Source: Cellulomonas xylanilytica (GTDB taxonomy: Bacteria > Actinomycetota > Actinomycetes > Actinomycetales > Cellulomonadaceae). Taken from it: a stretch of DNA of 64,000 bases. Shown here one piece after another: positions 1 through 8,768 of this stretch. The DNA lies in contig NZ_BJUB01000001.1 of assembly GCF_007989805.1 (NCBI RefSeq), positions 558,001 to 622,000 on the forward strand. Reading direction: 5' to 3'. Each line of letters opens with the position of its first letter. Position 1 is the stretch's first letter. The position numbers and the translations under genes are program-made. The notes beneath the pieces are model-generated. The model saw nothing but the letters and a program-made list of their open reading frames with translations, had not been told where the DNA came from and did no database searches.

Positions 1-232
1 CCCGCGCGGCACCCTGACCGTCAACGGTGCCATCGCGCAGAAGTTCCGCGGCACCGTCGGCACGGGTAGCGGCGCCACGGTCTCCACCGGGTACCTGAAG
101 GACTACAAGTACGACAAGCGCTTCAGCTACGTCGCACCGCCCAAGTTCCTCTCGCCCACCTCGACCACCTACGGTGTCAACGTCTGGGTCGAGATTGCGC
201 CGGTGTTCGGCGCGGACGGGACGTACCGGTAA
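1..232 (+). CDS. C-terminus of a type IV pilus-associated surface protein (5' end outside window)
   Basis: The reading frame enters at base 2 and ends at a TAA at 230-232, giving the last 76 residues. The tail reads as beta-rich text: LTVNGAIAQKFRGTVGTG, then a lysine/tyrosine-rich stretch YLKDYKYDKRF, then a tyrosine/proline segment before VNVWVEIAPVF. Tails of this kind end the large PilX-like or DUF4900-like proteins of actinobacterial type IV pilus clusters, where NG.IAQ..RG.VG and Y.YD.R are typical. The prepilin peptidase gene starts five bases after the stop, which supports a shared operon. The family name is from memory of such tails; the missing N-terminus would show whether it has a prepilin signal. 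Confidence 0.6.
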   Translation, partial: PRGTLTVNGAIAQKFRGTVGTGSGATVSTGYLKDYKYDKRFSYVAPPKFLSPTSTTYGVNVWVEIAPVFGADGTYR

Positions 233-237
233 TCCTC

Positions 238-1029
238 GTGACTGTCGTGCTGTACGCCCTCGTCGGCCTGCTCGGTCTGGCGGTCGGCTCGTTCCTCAAC
301 GTCGTCATCTGGCGCGTCCCGCGGGGCGAGTCGATCAGCCACCCGCCCAGCGCCTGCCCCAGGTGCGGGCACGCGATCCGCGCCCGGGACAACGTGCCGC
401 TGGTGTCGTGGCTCGTGCTGCGGGGGCGGTGCCGGGACTGCGCGGCGCCGATCTCGGCCCGCTACCCGTTGGTGGAGCTGGCCACCGGGGTGCTCTTCGT
501 CGCCGTGGCGCTGGGCGTCGGGTTCGACGCGCCGGAGGTCTGGGCCCTGCCCGCGTTCCTGTACCTCACGGCCGTGTCGGTGGCACTCGCCCTCATCGAC
601 ATCGACACCAAGACCCTGCCGAACAGGATCGTGCTGCCGTCCTACGTGGTCGCGATCGTGCTGCTGGCCCTGGCGACGTGGGGGACCGGCGACTGGGGTG
701 ACCTGGTGCGCGCCGGGATCGGCTGCGTCGTGCTGTGGACGTTCTACTTCGTGGTGGTCTTCGCGTACCCGAAGGGGATGGGCTTCGGCGACGTCAAGCT
801 CGCCGGCCTGCTCGGGCTGTACCTGGGCTGGGTCGGCTGGGGCGCGCTGGCGGTCGGCTCGTTCGCGGCGTTCGTCCTCGGCGGCGTCTTCTCGGTGGGT
901 CTGCTGATGCTGCGTCGCGCCGGGCGCAAGACCGGCATCCCCTTCGGCCCGTGGATGCTGCTCGGCGCTGCCGTCGGCATCGTGTGGGGCGAGCAGATCT
1001 TCCAGGCGTATCTCGACCTGATGCTCTGA
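238..1029 (+). CDS. pilD: Prepilin peptidase (A24 leader peptidase/methylase)
   Basis: A 263-residue integral membrane aspartic protease that should cleave, and probably N-methylate, type IV prepilins at the inner face of the membrane. The N-terminal cytoplasmic domain carries two CxxC pairs (CPRCGH at about residues 39-44 and CRDC at about 64-67), the zinc-type motif of bifunctional PilD enzymes. The two catalytic aspartates are in the usual contexts, DIDTKTLPNR near residue 121 and GFGDVKLAG near 182. About seven hydrophobic helices follow the first, GLLGLAVGSFLNVVIWRVPRG. The GTG start is five bases after the stop of the preceding pilus gene, so the two are probably cotranscribed. Length is normal for the family. 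Confidence 0.95.
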   Translation: MTVVLYALVGLLGLAVGSFLNVVIWRVPRGESISHPPSACPRCGHAIRARDNVPLVSWLVLRGRCRDCAAPISARYPLVELATGVLFVAVALGVGFDAPEVWALPAFLYLTAVSVALALIDIDTKTLPNRIVLPSYVVAIVLLALATWGTGDWGDLVRAGIGCVVLWTFYFVVVFAYPKGMGFGDVKLAGLLGLYLGWVGWGALAVGSFAAFVLGGVFSVGLLMLRRAGRKTGIPFGPWMLLGAAVGIVWGEQIFQAYLDLML

Positions 1030-1057
1030 TCTGCGCCGATTCGTCGGTGCCCTCGGC

Positions 1058-1086
1058 CTCAAGACCTGGACCTTCCCGGCCGATAG
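1058..1086 (+). promoter_or_regulatory. FliA/WhiG-like (sigma-28 type) promoter for pilMNO
   Basis: CTCAAG at 1058-1063 and GCCGATAG at 1079-1086 are separated by exactly 15 bases. This fits the sigma-28 family pattern (TAAA or CTCAA, about 15 bases, GCCGATAA). A start near 1093 would give a leader of about 34 nt before the GTG of pilM. The same architecture stands before the fibronectin III gene (8769-8797, minus). The match is seen in sequence; use by a FliA-type sigma factor is inferred. Confidence 0.6.
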
Positions 1087-1126
1087 TCCATTCGGAGTCA
1101 TTGCTCACGGTCGAAGGGAAAGTCAC

Positions 1127-2194
1127 GTGGCCAAGTCGAGAGTCATCGGACTCGACATCGGCACCACGCATGTGCGTGCTGCCGAGGTCGAGTTCGGGAG
1201 CGGCGGCCCTGCGCGCACCGCGCAGCCGACCGTCGTCCGGTACGGCGAGGTGGCACTGCCGCCCGGCGCGATCCGCGACGGCGAGGTCGCCGAGTCGTCG
1301 ACCGTGGCCACCGCGATCCGACGCCTGTGGTCGCAGCACAAGTTCAGCCACAAGAACGTGGTGCTCGGCGTGGGCAACCAGCGCGTGATCGTGCGCGACC
1401 TGGACCTGCCCTGGATGCCGATCGCGCAGATCCGGTCGTCGCTGCCCTTCCAGGTGCAGGACATGCTCCCCGTGGCGATCGAGGACGCGGTCCTCGACTA
1501 CGTGCCGACGGGCTCCTTCGACGGCGAGCACGGCCGGATGCTGCGCGGGCTGCTCGTCGCCGCCACCAAGGACACCGTCCACGCCAACACCGAGGCCGTC
1601 GAGTCTGCCGGCCTGCGGCCGATGATGGTCGACCTCGGCGCGCTCGCCCTGACCCGGGTGATGGCGCGTGGGGACCTGGCGGGCCGGGAGTTCGCGCTCG
1701 TCGACGTCGGCGCCCGCGTGACCACCGTCGTGATCGTGGCCGGCGGACAGCCGCGCCTGATCCGCATGCTTCCCTCCGGTGGCCAGGACGTCACCGAGGC
1801 GGTCGCCGGTGCCCTCGGCATCACGATGGCCGACGCCGAGGTGGCCAAGCGCCAGATCGGGATCGGCTACGCCGTCGGGCCCGAGCTCGAGCGCGGCGTC
1901 GAGGCGATCCGCACGGTGACGACCTCGCTCATCGAGGCGATCCGCAACACGTTCGTCTACTACGCGAGCAGCAACCCGGGCTCGTCGGCCGAGGTCGTCG
2001 TCCTGACCGGTGGCGGCTCGCAGCTGCCCGGCCTCGGGCAGTACCTCTCGAGCGCGTGCCGCGTCCCGGTGACCGTCGGCCAGCCGCTCAGCACGCTCAA
2101 GGTGGCGCCGGGGGCGGGGCTCCAGGACGGGCACCACGACAACCAGCACCTCCTGGCGATCCCGCTGGGCCTCGCGTTCGGAGTGGCAGCATGA
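1127..2194 (+). CDS. pilM: Type IV pilus assembly ATPase-like protein PilM
   Basis: A 355-residue cytoplasmic actin-like protein that links the PilN/PilO membrane pair to the pilus motor. The first phosphate-binding loop is visible as GLDIGTTHVRAAEV near residue 8. A second actin-fold motif, ALVDVGARVTTVVIVAGG, lies near residue 190, and the adenosine motif VVLTGGGSQLPGLG near 295. The fold is typical of FtsA/PilM proteins. GTG is chosen because AGGGA stands about nine bases upstream. The stop overlaps the ATG of pilN (ATGA), so translation is probably coupled. A sigma-28-like promoter lies 40 bases upstream. Length matches the family. Confidence 0.93.
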   Translation: MAKSRVIGLDIGTTHVRAAEVEFGSGGPARTAQPTVVRYGEVALPPGAIRDGEVAESSTVATAIRRLWSQHKFSHKNVVLGVGNQRVIVRDLDLPWMPIAQIRSSLPFQVQDMLPVAIEDAVLDYVPTGSFDGEHGRMLRGLLVAATKDTVHANTEAVESAGLRPMMVDLGALALTRVMARGDLAGREFALVDVGARVTTVVIVAGGQPRLIRMLPSGGQDVTEAVAGALGITMADAEVAKRQIGIGYAVGPELERGVEAIRTVTTSLIEAIRNTFVYYASSNPGSSAEVVVLTGGGSQLPGLGQYLSSACRVPVTVGQPLSTLKVAPGAGLQDGHHDNQHLLAIPLGLAFGVAA

Positions 2195-2889
2195 CATCCC
2201 TGCTCGAGCGGACCGCCAAGCCGGCCGCCAAGGGGTCGGTGACCAACCCGAACGCCCTGTCCCAGGTCAACCTCCTGCCTCCGGGCATCCGGGCGCGACG
2301 CGCGCTCGGCCGCACGAAGCGGCAGCTCGCCCTCGGGCTCGTCGTGGTGCTGGCCGTCGTCGTGGCGGCGTCCGTCGCCGCGCTCGCCCAGCTGACGCTC
2401 GCCAACGCGCGCCTGTCGGACGCCCAGGCCGAGACCGCGCAGCTGACGGAGCAGCAGGCCAAGTACGCCGAGGTCCCGCGCGTCCTCGGCGAGCTGCGGC
2501 GCGCGACGGAGGCGCAGCAGCTCGGCTTCTCGACCGACGTCGCGTGGACGCCCTACATCTACGCCGTCGTCGCCGTCATGCCCGTCGACACGAAGCTCAC
2601 GTCGTTCGAGATGTCCGGCGCGACCCCGATGCTGGCGCCCGAGATCGCCGCGGACCCGCTCCAGGCGCCGAGCGTCTCCCGGCTGTCCTACACCGCGCGC
2701 AGCAAGACCCTCCCCGACACGGCGGCGTGGATCGACGGCCTGAACTCCGTCTACGGCTTCAGTGACGCCTGGGTGTCCGAGGTGCTCATCGCCGAGGACG
2801 AGGACAAGAACGTCTACTACGAGGTGACCGGCTCCGTCCAGATCACCGAGGACGCCTACAGCGACCGCTTCAGCTCGGAAGGTGAGTGA
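2191..2889 (+). CDS. pilN: Type IV pilus inner-membrane assembly protein PilN
   Basis: A 232-residue bitopic membrane protein. The N-terminus holds the signature SQVNLLPPGIRARR near residues 24-37, the short motif by which PilN docks on PilM. One transmembrane helix follows (LALGLVVVLAVVVAASVAAL, about 46-65), then a coiled coil rich in Ala, Glu and Gln, and a periplasmic-side ferredoxin-like domain. The ATG at 2191 sits in the ATGA overlap with pilM and gives a protein of family-typical length. An open frame runs much further upstream but it lies within pilM and has no family match. Function as the partner of PilM and PilO is inferred from family and order. Confidence 0.9.
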   Translation: MTSLLERTAKPAAKGSVTNPNALSQVNLLPPGIRARRALGRTKRQLALGLVVVLAVVVAASVAALAQLTLANARLSDAQAETAQLTEQQAKYAEVPRVLGELRRATEAQQLGFSTDVAWTPYIYAVVAVMPVDTKLTSFEMSGATPMLAPEIAADPLQAPSVSRLSYTARSKTLPDTAAWIDGLNSVYGFSDAWVSEVLIAEDEDKNVYYEVTGSVQITEDAYSDRFSSEGE

Positions 2890-2890
2890 C

Positions 2891-3694
2891 ATGGGTGGTA
2901 AGACCTCCACCTGGATCGGTGGCGCTGTCTTCGTCGCCCTGCTGATCATGGTCGGCGGATGGTTCATCGCCATCTCGCCCACGCTCGACTCGGCGGCCTC
3001 CGCGACGTCGGACGCCGAGGACGCCGAGGCGCGCAACGACCAGTTGCGGCTGCAGCTGGCCACGCTGAAGAAGCAGTTCGAGAACCTCGACGAGTACAAG
3101 GCCGAGCTGGCCGCCGCGCAGGTCGAGATCCCCACGCAGGCTGACCTGGCCGGCTTCACCCGCCACGTCGACACCCTCGGTGTCGCAGCCGGACTCACGG
3201 TCGTCTCCGTCGTCCCGGGCCTGCCCACCGATGTCGCGCCGGTGCTCGCGACGGAGCCTGAGGCCGCCCCGGTGGACCCCGCGGCGACCGCCGAGGGTGA
3301 GGCTGCTCCCGCTCCTGCAGACGGCGAGGTCGTCGAGCCGGCGGCCCCGACGGGGCCGGCGCCGATCGAGGGCTTCGTGGCCGTCCCGGTGGACGTCACC
3401 GTGCTCGGCACGGTGGCGAACGCGACGACGTTCCTGACCAACCTGCAGGCCGAGGGGCAGCGACTGTTCCTGGTCACCGGGTTCCGCGGTACCGGGCAGG
3501 GTCAGGCGGACGCCTCGGGCGGCCGCCCGGCGACCGTGGTCGGCGACGTCGAGCTGACCATCACGGGCTACATCTACGTGCTGAAGCCGCCTGCGGCCTC
3601 GTCCGAGACGGGCGCCGAGACCGAGACGGAGACTGGGCCGCGGCCGGCGCTGCCGGTGCCGCCGGGGGCCACGGACCCGTTCACCGGGGCCTGA
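2891..3694 (+). CDS. pilO: Type IV pilus inner-membrane assembly protein PilO
   Basis: A 267-residue membrane protein with one N-terminal helix (IGGAVFVALLIMVGGWFIA, about 9-27). A coiled coil (QLRLQLATLKKQFENL near 50-66) and a PilO-like globular part ending around VELTITGYIYVL follow. ATG 2891 is preferred over GTG 2882 because GGAAGG at 2878-2883 is correctly spaced only for the ATG. Two low-complexity segments are unusual for PilO: an Ala/Pro/Glu-rich insert in the middle (roughly residues 115-155) and a Glu-Thr-rich tail. They look like flexible linkers. It is the last pil gene and is followed by a strong terminator. Confidence 0.88.
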   Translation: MGGKTSTWIGGAVFVALLIMVGGWFIAISPTLDSAASATSDAEDAEARNDQLRLQLATLKKQFENLDEYKAELAAAQVEIPTQADLAGFTRHVDTLGVAAGLTVVSVVPGLPTDVAPVLATEPEAAPVDPAATAEGEAAPAPADGEVVEPAAPTGPAPIEGFVAVPVDVTVLGTVANATTFLTNLQAEGQRLFLVTGFRGTGQGQADASGGRPATVVGDVELTITGYIYVLKPPAASSETGAETETETGPRPALPVPPGATDPFTGA

Positions 3695-3706
3695 CGAACG
3701 ACACGA

Positions 3707-3738
3707 GGGCCGGGTCCGCCACCAGGCGGACCCGGCCC
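3707..3738 (+). terminator. Intrinsic terminator after pilO
   Basis: A perfect 14-bp stem (GGGCCGGGTCCGCC, loop ACCA, then the exact complement) starts 12 bases after the pilO stop. The 3' flank is TTCGTCGTGCC rather than a run of T, as is common at very high GC. It separates the pil operon from aroC. Confidence 0.85.
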
Positions 3739-3772
3739 TTCGTCGTGCCCCCGACATGGGAGGATGCGCTTC

Positions 3773-4963
3773 ATGCTGCGTTGGTTGACCTCTGGTGAGT
3801 CCCACGGTCCGGCGCTCGTCGGCATCCTCGAAGGCCTCCCGGCCGGCGTCGAGGTGCAGAGCTCCGACATCCAGGACGCCCTGGCCCGGCGCCGCCTCGG
3901 CTACGGCCGCGGTGCGCGCATGAAGTTCGAGCAGGACGCCGTCCGCGTCCTCGGCGGCGTGCGGCACGGCGTCTCGCAGGGCGGGCCCGTCGCCATCGAG
4001 ATCGGCAACACCGAGTGGCCCAAGTGGGTCGACGTCATGGCGTCGGACCCCGTGGACGACCCGGAGGTGCTGCAGCGTGCACGCAACGCCCCGCTCACCC
4101 GGCCGCGCCCGGGGCACGCCGACCTGGTCGGCATGCGTAAGTACGGTTTCGACGACGCCCGGCCGGTCCTCGAGCGCGCCAGCGCCCGGGAGACGGCGAC
4201 GCGGGTGGCGCTCGGTACGGTCGCGGCCCGGTTCCTCGAGCAGGCGGCCGGCGTCCGGCTCGTGTCGCACGTCGTGAGTATCGGTCCCGTCTCGGCTCCC
4301 GACGACGCGGCGCAGCCCACGCCCGACGACACCGCGGCGCTGGACGCCGACCCGGTGCGCTGCTTCGACGCGGCCACGTCGGCCGCGATGGTCGCGGAGA
4401 TCGACGAGTGCCACAAGGACGGCGACACGCTCGGCGGTGTCGTCGAGGTGCTGGCCTACGGCCTGCCCTCCGGCCTGGGCTCGTACGTGCACTCCGACCG
4501 CCGGCTCGACGCGCAGCTCGCTGCCGCGCTCATGGGTATCCAGGCCATCAAGGGCGTCGAGGTGGGTGACGGGTTCCGCACGGCCGCCCGTCGCGGCTCG
4601 CAGGCGCACGACGAGATCGCGCGCGACGCCTCCGGCCGCATCGTGCGGCGCACCAACCGGGCGGGTGGCCTGGAGGGCGGCATGACCAACGGCGAGGTCC
4701 TGCGGGTGCGCGCCGCCATGAAGCCCATCTCGACGGTCCCGCGCGCCCTGGACACCGTCGACACCGCCACGGGCGAGGCCACCAAGGCCCAGCACCAGCG
4801 GTCGGACGTGTGCGCGGTCCCGCCCGCCGCGGTCGTGGCCGAGGCGATGGTCGCGCTCGTGCTGGCGGACGCCCTGCTGGCCAAGACCGGGGGAGACTCC
4901 GTCCCCGAGGTCAGGCGCAACCTCGAGGCCTACGTCGCCGCCATCCCGGACCTGCTCAGCTGA
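3773..4963 (+). CDS. aroC: Chorismate synthase
   Basis: A 396-residue FMN-dependent lyase that converts 5-enolpyruvylshikimate 3-phosphate to chorismate, the last step of the shikimate pathway. Signatures are the N-terminal [31 protein letters not shown] near 45, [19 protein letters not shown] near 110 and [11 protein letters not shown] near 300. ATG 3773 is chosen over 3764 because GGGAGG at 3758-3763 is nine bases from 3773 but abuts 3764, and because actinobacterial AroC proteins begin MLRWLT. The gene is bounded by terminators on both sides. aroK, aroB and aroQ follow only after the convergent fibronectin III gene. Confidence 0.97.
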   Translation: MLRWLTSGESHGPALVGILEGLPAGVEVQSSDIQDALARRRLGYGRGARMKFEQDAVRVLGGVRHGVSQGGPVAIEIGNTEWPKWVDVMASDPVDDPEVLQRARNAPLTRPRPGHADLVGMRKYGFDDARPVLERASARETATRVALGTVAARFLEQAAGVRLVSHVVSIGPVSAPDDAAQPTPDDTAALDADPVRCFDAATSAAMVAEIDECHKDGDTLGGVVEVLAYGLPSGLGSYVHSDRRLDAQLAAALMGIQAIKGVEVGDGFRTAARRGSQAHDEIARDASGRIVRRTNRAGGLEGGMTNGEVLRVRAAMKPISTVPRALDTVDTATGEATKAQHQRSDVCAVPPAAVVAEAMVALVLADALLAKTGGDSVPEVRRNLEAYVAAIPDLLS

Positions 4964-4983
4964 CGTCACCGCGCGGTACGACT

Positions 4984-5014
4984 AAGGCCCGGCCCCCTGG
5001 AGGGACCGGGCCTT
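4984..5014 (+). terminator. Terminator between aroC and the convergent fibronectin III gene
   Basis: AAGGCCCGG at 4984-4992 pairs with CCGGGCCTT at 5006-5014, with further partial pairing inside. The 3' flank CGTCGTGCC repeats the tail of the pilO terminator. It lies between two converging genes and could act in both directions. Confidence 0.75.
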
Positions 5015-5059
5015 CGTCGTGCCGGGCGGCTCAGCAGCCGACGCCCGGCGAAGGGTGGA

Positions 5060-8000
5060 TCACGACCAGCCCGAGCTCTTCGCCTTCATCCCGCTCGTCG
5101 TGCTCGGCGGCTTGGCCGGGGTCGCCTGTACGGAGGACGACGGCGACCCGGTGCCGAGCGCCGTCTTCGCGCGGACGCGGAGACCGTAGGTCGTGCCGTT
5201 GGTGAGACTTGCCACCTTGTAGGTGAGCGTGGTGCCGGGCACCGTGACCCTGGTGGACCAGGCACCCCACGTGGCTGTCGTGCGGTTGTACTCGCGCTGC
5301 TCGATCACGAAGCCGGTCAGCGGCGAGCCCCCCGTGCTCGTCGGAGCCTTCCACGACAGCTGGACGAAGCCGCTGCCACGGGTGTACGTGATCCCGGTCG
5401 GCACCCCCGGCGGGGTCGCGACGATCGCGTCGGCCGTCGCCGCCGGGCCGGTGCCGATCGCGTTGCTGGCCATGACCTCGACGAGGTAGCCGGTGTTCGC
5501 GGTCAGGTCGTTGATCGTGTAGCTGGTGCTGCTCGGGAGCAGCGGGACCTCGGTCCACGCGCCGCCCGACGTGCGCTGGTAGCGCAGCAGGATCCCGGTG
5601 AGGGGGGACCCGCCGTTGGCCGGGAGCTTCCACGCCACCTTCAGGGTGTTCGCGCCCGGCGTGAGGACGAGCGCCGTCGGAGCCGCGGGGGGACCGGCGG
5701 TCGTGTTGACGACGGTCGTCGACCACTGGCCCTGGCCCTCGGCCGAGACCGCACCGACACCCACCTCGTACGTGGTGTTCGGCTCCAGGCCGGTGAGCAG
5801 CTTGCTCGCCGCGACCGTCGACGACGTCGGGTAGAGCAGCGTCCACTCGTTCTCCGGCGTGGCCTTGACGCGGTACCGGACGACGTAGCCCGTCACGCCG
5901 CTCTGCGTCCCTGCGGCGGACCCCGTGAGCAGCGTCCAGGCGACGTTCAGGTCGCGACCGCTGACGGTCGGCTTCTGGACCGTCGGGATGCCGGGAACGG
6001 TGCGGGTGCCGAACGTGCTCTCGGCGGACGTCCCCAGCGAGACGCGCGTCGTGCCGGTCGAGGAGCTGTACTTCTCGTAGACCGCCCGGACCTTCCACGA
6101 GTACGTCGTGCCGTAGGCGACGGCTGTCGGGAGGGCGAAGGACGTCGCGACGGTCTCGTAGCCGATCGCGGTCGCCACCCCTCCCGACGTGTTCGCCCAC
6201 TGGACGATGTAGCGCGACGCGCCCGGTACGGGCTCCCAGTCGAGGACGCGGTGGGCGGTCGACAGCACCGTCCCGTCACCCGTCGTCAGCAGGGGGCTCC
6301 GCTGCGCGATGACCGCCGTCGCGTCGTTGCTCCACGGGGAGAACCCGCCGGCCTCGTCGACGGACCGGACGTGCCACCCGTACGTGCCGGGCGCCAGCTC
6401 CTTGACCGTCATCGCGGTCTGCTTGTTGAGGTTCGTGCCGCCGACCTTGATCTTGGTGCCGGGCGTCGCCGCGTTCCAGTACTCGACCTCGTAGCGCGTG
6501 GCAGCCGTGGGCGTGGTCCAGCGCAGCATCACGCTGGACGACCCGACCACCGGGCTGGCCGCCACGGGCTTGGGCGTCGCCACGGTGAAGTCGCGGGGCG
6601 GCGCGAACGCCCGGCCCGGGGTCCCGTTGGCGTCGAGCGGTGCGACGGTGAACTTGTACGAGCCGTCCTTGAGGGGCTTGCCCGTGGCGGGGTTCTGGGC
6701 CACGTACGAGGGGTACTCGACCTTCTCGGTGCCGACCGAGGTGCCGTCGGCGTTGAGGATGGAGACGAGGTACCCGCGCGAACCGCCGTCCAGCGGTGCG
6801 CTCGCGCCCTGGGGGCGCCAGGACAGGACCGTGGTGCCGTCGGCCGAGACCGCGACAGGGTTGGCCACGCCGACGAGGTCGGTCGCGGTGGACCCCTTGA
6901 CCCAGCTCGGGTGGCTCGACGACCCGTCCGCGATGTACGCGATCGAGTTCCCGATGTGCACCAGCGGGCGCACCTGCCAGTAGTAGGGCAGCCCGGTCGT
7001 GTTGTCGTCGAAGACCCCGGTGGCGCGCAGCACGGTGCCCTGCGTGCGGATCGTCGCGACCTGCGTCGTCATGGCGGCGTTCGTCGCGATCGTGACGTCG
7101 TACCCGTCGGCACCGGCGGTGGGGTTCCAGGAGAACACCGGCGAGGGCTGACCGGCCACGTACTGCGCCGCGAACGCCTCCGTGTCGGGCTCGGAGCCGA
7201 GCGCCGACGTCACCACACGGTCCGTCACCCGCACGTAGCGAGCACGGTCGGGGTGACCGGCGTCCTCGGGGTCGGACCAGTCGCTGACCACCGTGCCGAC
7301 CGGCATCGAGTTCTTGATGGAGGTCGTCGCGGCCCCGGAGTAGTCGACCGCGCGCACGCGCCAGCGGTAGGTGTTGCCTTCCTGGATGCGCTCGGTCGGG
7401 GTCTGGGTCCACAGGCAGTCGTCGGCGCCGTCGAGGGCGCTGGGCAGACCCGCACCGGAGATGTACTCCTCGATCACCGTCACGGACGTCGACGCCGTGT
7501 GACAGGTCAGGCGGGGGTCGCCGTTGAGGGGAACGACCTCGACCTCGTACATGGTGGCGCGGGGGACGGGCTTCCACGAGAGGTGGAGGTTGTCGATGCT
7601 CACCGCGGGCGCGTTGAACATGTCAGGACCGCCGACCTCGGGCACGGGGTACGTCGTCGGCGCGCCGACGGTGACGGTCGGGGTCGTCTGCCCGCCCCAC
7701 TGCTTCTGGAACTGGCGGATCGCCGACGGGGCGCCTGCACGGCCGGCGGTGTCATAGGCGACGACCTGCCAGAAGTAGTTCTGGTCCAGCAGAGCGACCT
7801 CGGGGACGAGCGTGGTCGCCGAGGTGGTGCCGCCCGCGCCGGGGAGCGTGCCCGTGACGAGGGTCCCGGCGTCGTTCTTGGAGACGCCGACGACGACCTC
7901 GTACTTCGCGGCCCCGGCCACCGGGGACCAGGAGAACACGACGTCCGAGATGGCGGGGTTGCTCGGCGAGGTCCAGTTCGCGGGCGTGAGCAGCGACGGC

Positions 8001-8725
8001 CGCGAGGCGGCCGCCGGCCAGTCGACCGTGAAGGTCGAGCCGGTCGACCAGCGACCGACGATCTCGGTCGCGGTGCCGGAGTAGAAGTTGGCGCGGACGC
8101 GCCAGTTCCAGGTGATGATCTCGCCGCCCGTGGTGCGCTCGAGCGGGACGTCCGGGGTGTAGCTCGTGGCCGTGGTCGTCACGAGCGGACGGACGGTCTC
8201 GGTGGGGAACGAGCTGTCGGGGGAGTGCTGCAGCGTGTAGCTGACCGCGCCGGGGACCGGCTCCCACCCGAACGTGACCGGCGTCGGGTAGTTCACGGTG
8301 CCGGCGTCTGCCGGGCGCACGAGCTCGGGGACCGCCATGGCGTCGGTGTCGAAGGACTGGGCCGCGGAGTAGCTGCCCCGCGAGGTCGCCGAGGTCCCGC
8401 TGCTGAACGCGGCGACGCGCCAGTAGAGCGTGCGAGCCTCCGTGGCGCTGAGCACCGTGGACGGCACCCACGTCACCGCGTACGTCTCGACGCCGCCGAT
8501 GACGGTGCCCGCGTCGAACGTGGGCGTCGTCGCGACCTCGACCTTGTAGGCGCTGGCGCCCGGGGTCGGCTCCCAGCTCAGCCGGAGGTCGCCGTCGGAG
8601 TCGACGGCCGCGTCGCGCGTCTGCGGGGCGTCGACGGCGGCGGCCTGGGCCGGGAGCGCGCCGGCGACCATGAGCGACGCCGCCAGGGCACCGGTCACGA
8701 TCGCGGCAAGGGGACGTCTCAACAC
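5060..8725 (-). CDS. Secreted protein with about 11 fibronectin type III-like repeats
   Basis: A 1221-residue protein. The N-terminus is a Sec signal peptide: LRRPLAAIV, a hydrophobic core, and a probable cut near LPAQAAA at about residue 30. The rest is repeats whose first strand reads like SWEPTPGASAYKVEV, GWEPVPGAVSYTL, SWSPVAGAAKYEVVV, SWKPVPRATMYEVEV, DWEPVPGASRYIVQW and, in the last two, SWKAPTSTGGSPLTGF. I count about 11. No LPxTG motif or membrane anchor is visible and the end is KSSGWS, so release or non-covalent surface binding is likely. The start is GTG 8725 with GGAGG seven bases away; an open frame continues upstream without signal-peptide logic. No enzyme domain is seen. A sigma-28-like promoter precedes it. 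Adhesion or matrix function is inference only. Confidence 0.85.
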   Translation of the reverse strand: MLRRPLAAIVTGALAASLMVAGALPAQAAAVDAPQTRDAAVDSDGDLRLSWEPTPGASAYKVEVATTPTFDAGTVIGGVETYAVTWVPSTVLSATEARTLYWRVAAFSSGTSATSRGSYSAAQSFDTDAMAVPELVRPADAGTVNYPTPVTFGWEPVPGAVSYTLQHSPDSSFPTETVRPLVTTTATSYTPDVPLERTTGGEIITWNWRVRANFYSGTATEIVGRWSTGSTFTVDWPAAASRPSLLTPANWTSPSNPAISDVVFSWSPVAGAAKYEVVVGVSKNDAGTLVTGTLPGAGGTTSATTLVPEVALLDQNYFWQVVAYDTAGRAGAPSAIRQFQKQWGGQTTPTVTVGAPTTYPVPEVGGPDMFNAPAVSIDNLHLSWKPVPRATMYEVEVVPLNGDPRLTCHTASTSVTVIEEYISGAGLPSALDGADDCLWTQTPTERIQEGNTYRWRVRAVDYSGAATTSIKNSMPVGTVVSDWSDPEDAGHPDRARYVRVTDRVVTSALGSEPDTEAFAAQYVAGQPSPVFSWNPTAGADGYDVTIATNAAMTTQVATIRTQGTVLRATGVFDDNTTGLPYYWQVRPLVHIGNSIAYIADGSSSHPSWVKGSTATDLVGVANPVAVSADGTTVLSWRPQGASAPLDGGSRGYLVSILNADGTSVGTEKVEYPSYVAQNPATGKPLKDGSYKFTVAPLDANGTPGRAFAPPRDFTVATPKPVAASPVVGSSSVMLRWTTPTAATRYEVEYWNAATPGTKIKVGGTNLNKQTAMTVKELAPGTYGWHVRSVDEAGGFSPWSNDATAVIAQRSPLLTTGDGTVLSTAHRVLDWEPVPGASRYIVQWANTSGGVATAIGYETVATSFALPTAVAYGTTYSWKVRAVYEKYSSSTGTTRVSLGTSAESTFGTRTVPGIPTVQKPTVSGRDLNVAWTLLTGSAAGTQSGVTGYVVRYRVKATPENEWTLLYPTSSTVAASKLLTGLEPNTTYEVGVGAVSAEGQGQWSTTVVNTTAGPPAAPTALVLTPGANTLKVAWKLPANGGSPLTGILLRYQRTSGGAWTEVPLLPSSTSYTINDLTANTGYLVEVMASNAIGTGPAATADAIVATPPGVPTGITYTRGSGFVQLSWKAPTSTGGSPLTGFVIEQREYNRTTATWGAWSTRVTVPGTTLTYKVASLTNGTTYGLRVRAKTALGTGSPSSSVQATPAKPPSTTSGMKAKSSGWS

Positions 8726-8768
8726 AGCGTGGCCTCCGAGGCGCGCGTAGATACAGCGGTCCCGTCTC

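Noticed and set aside
169..1101. Long minus-strand reading frames opposite pilD and other genes
   Set aside because: They mirror the codon bias of the real genes in very GC-rich DNA, are rich in Arg, Ala and Asp without order, and match no family.
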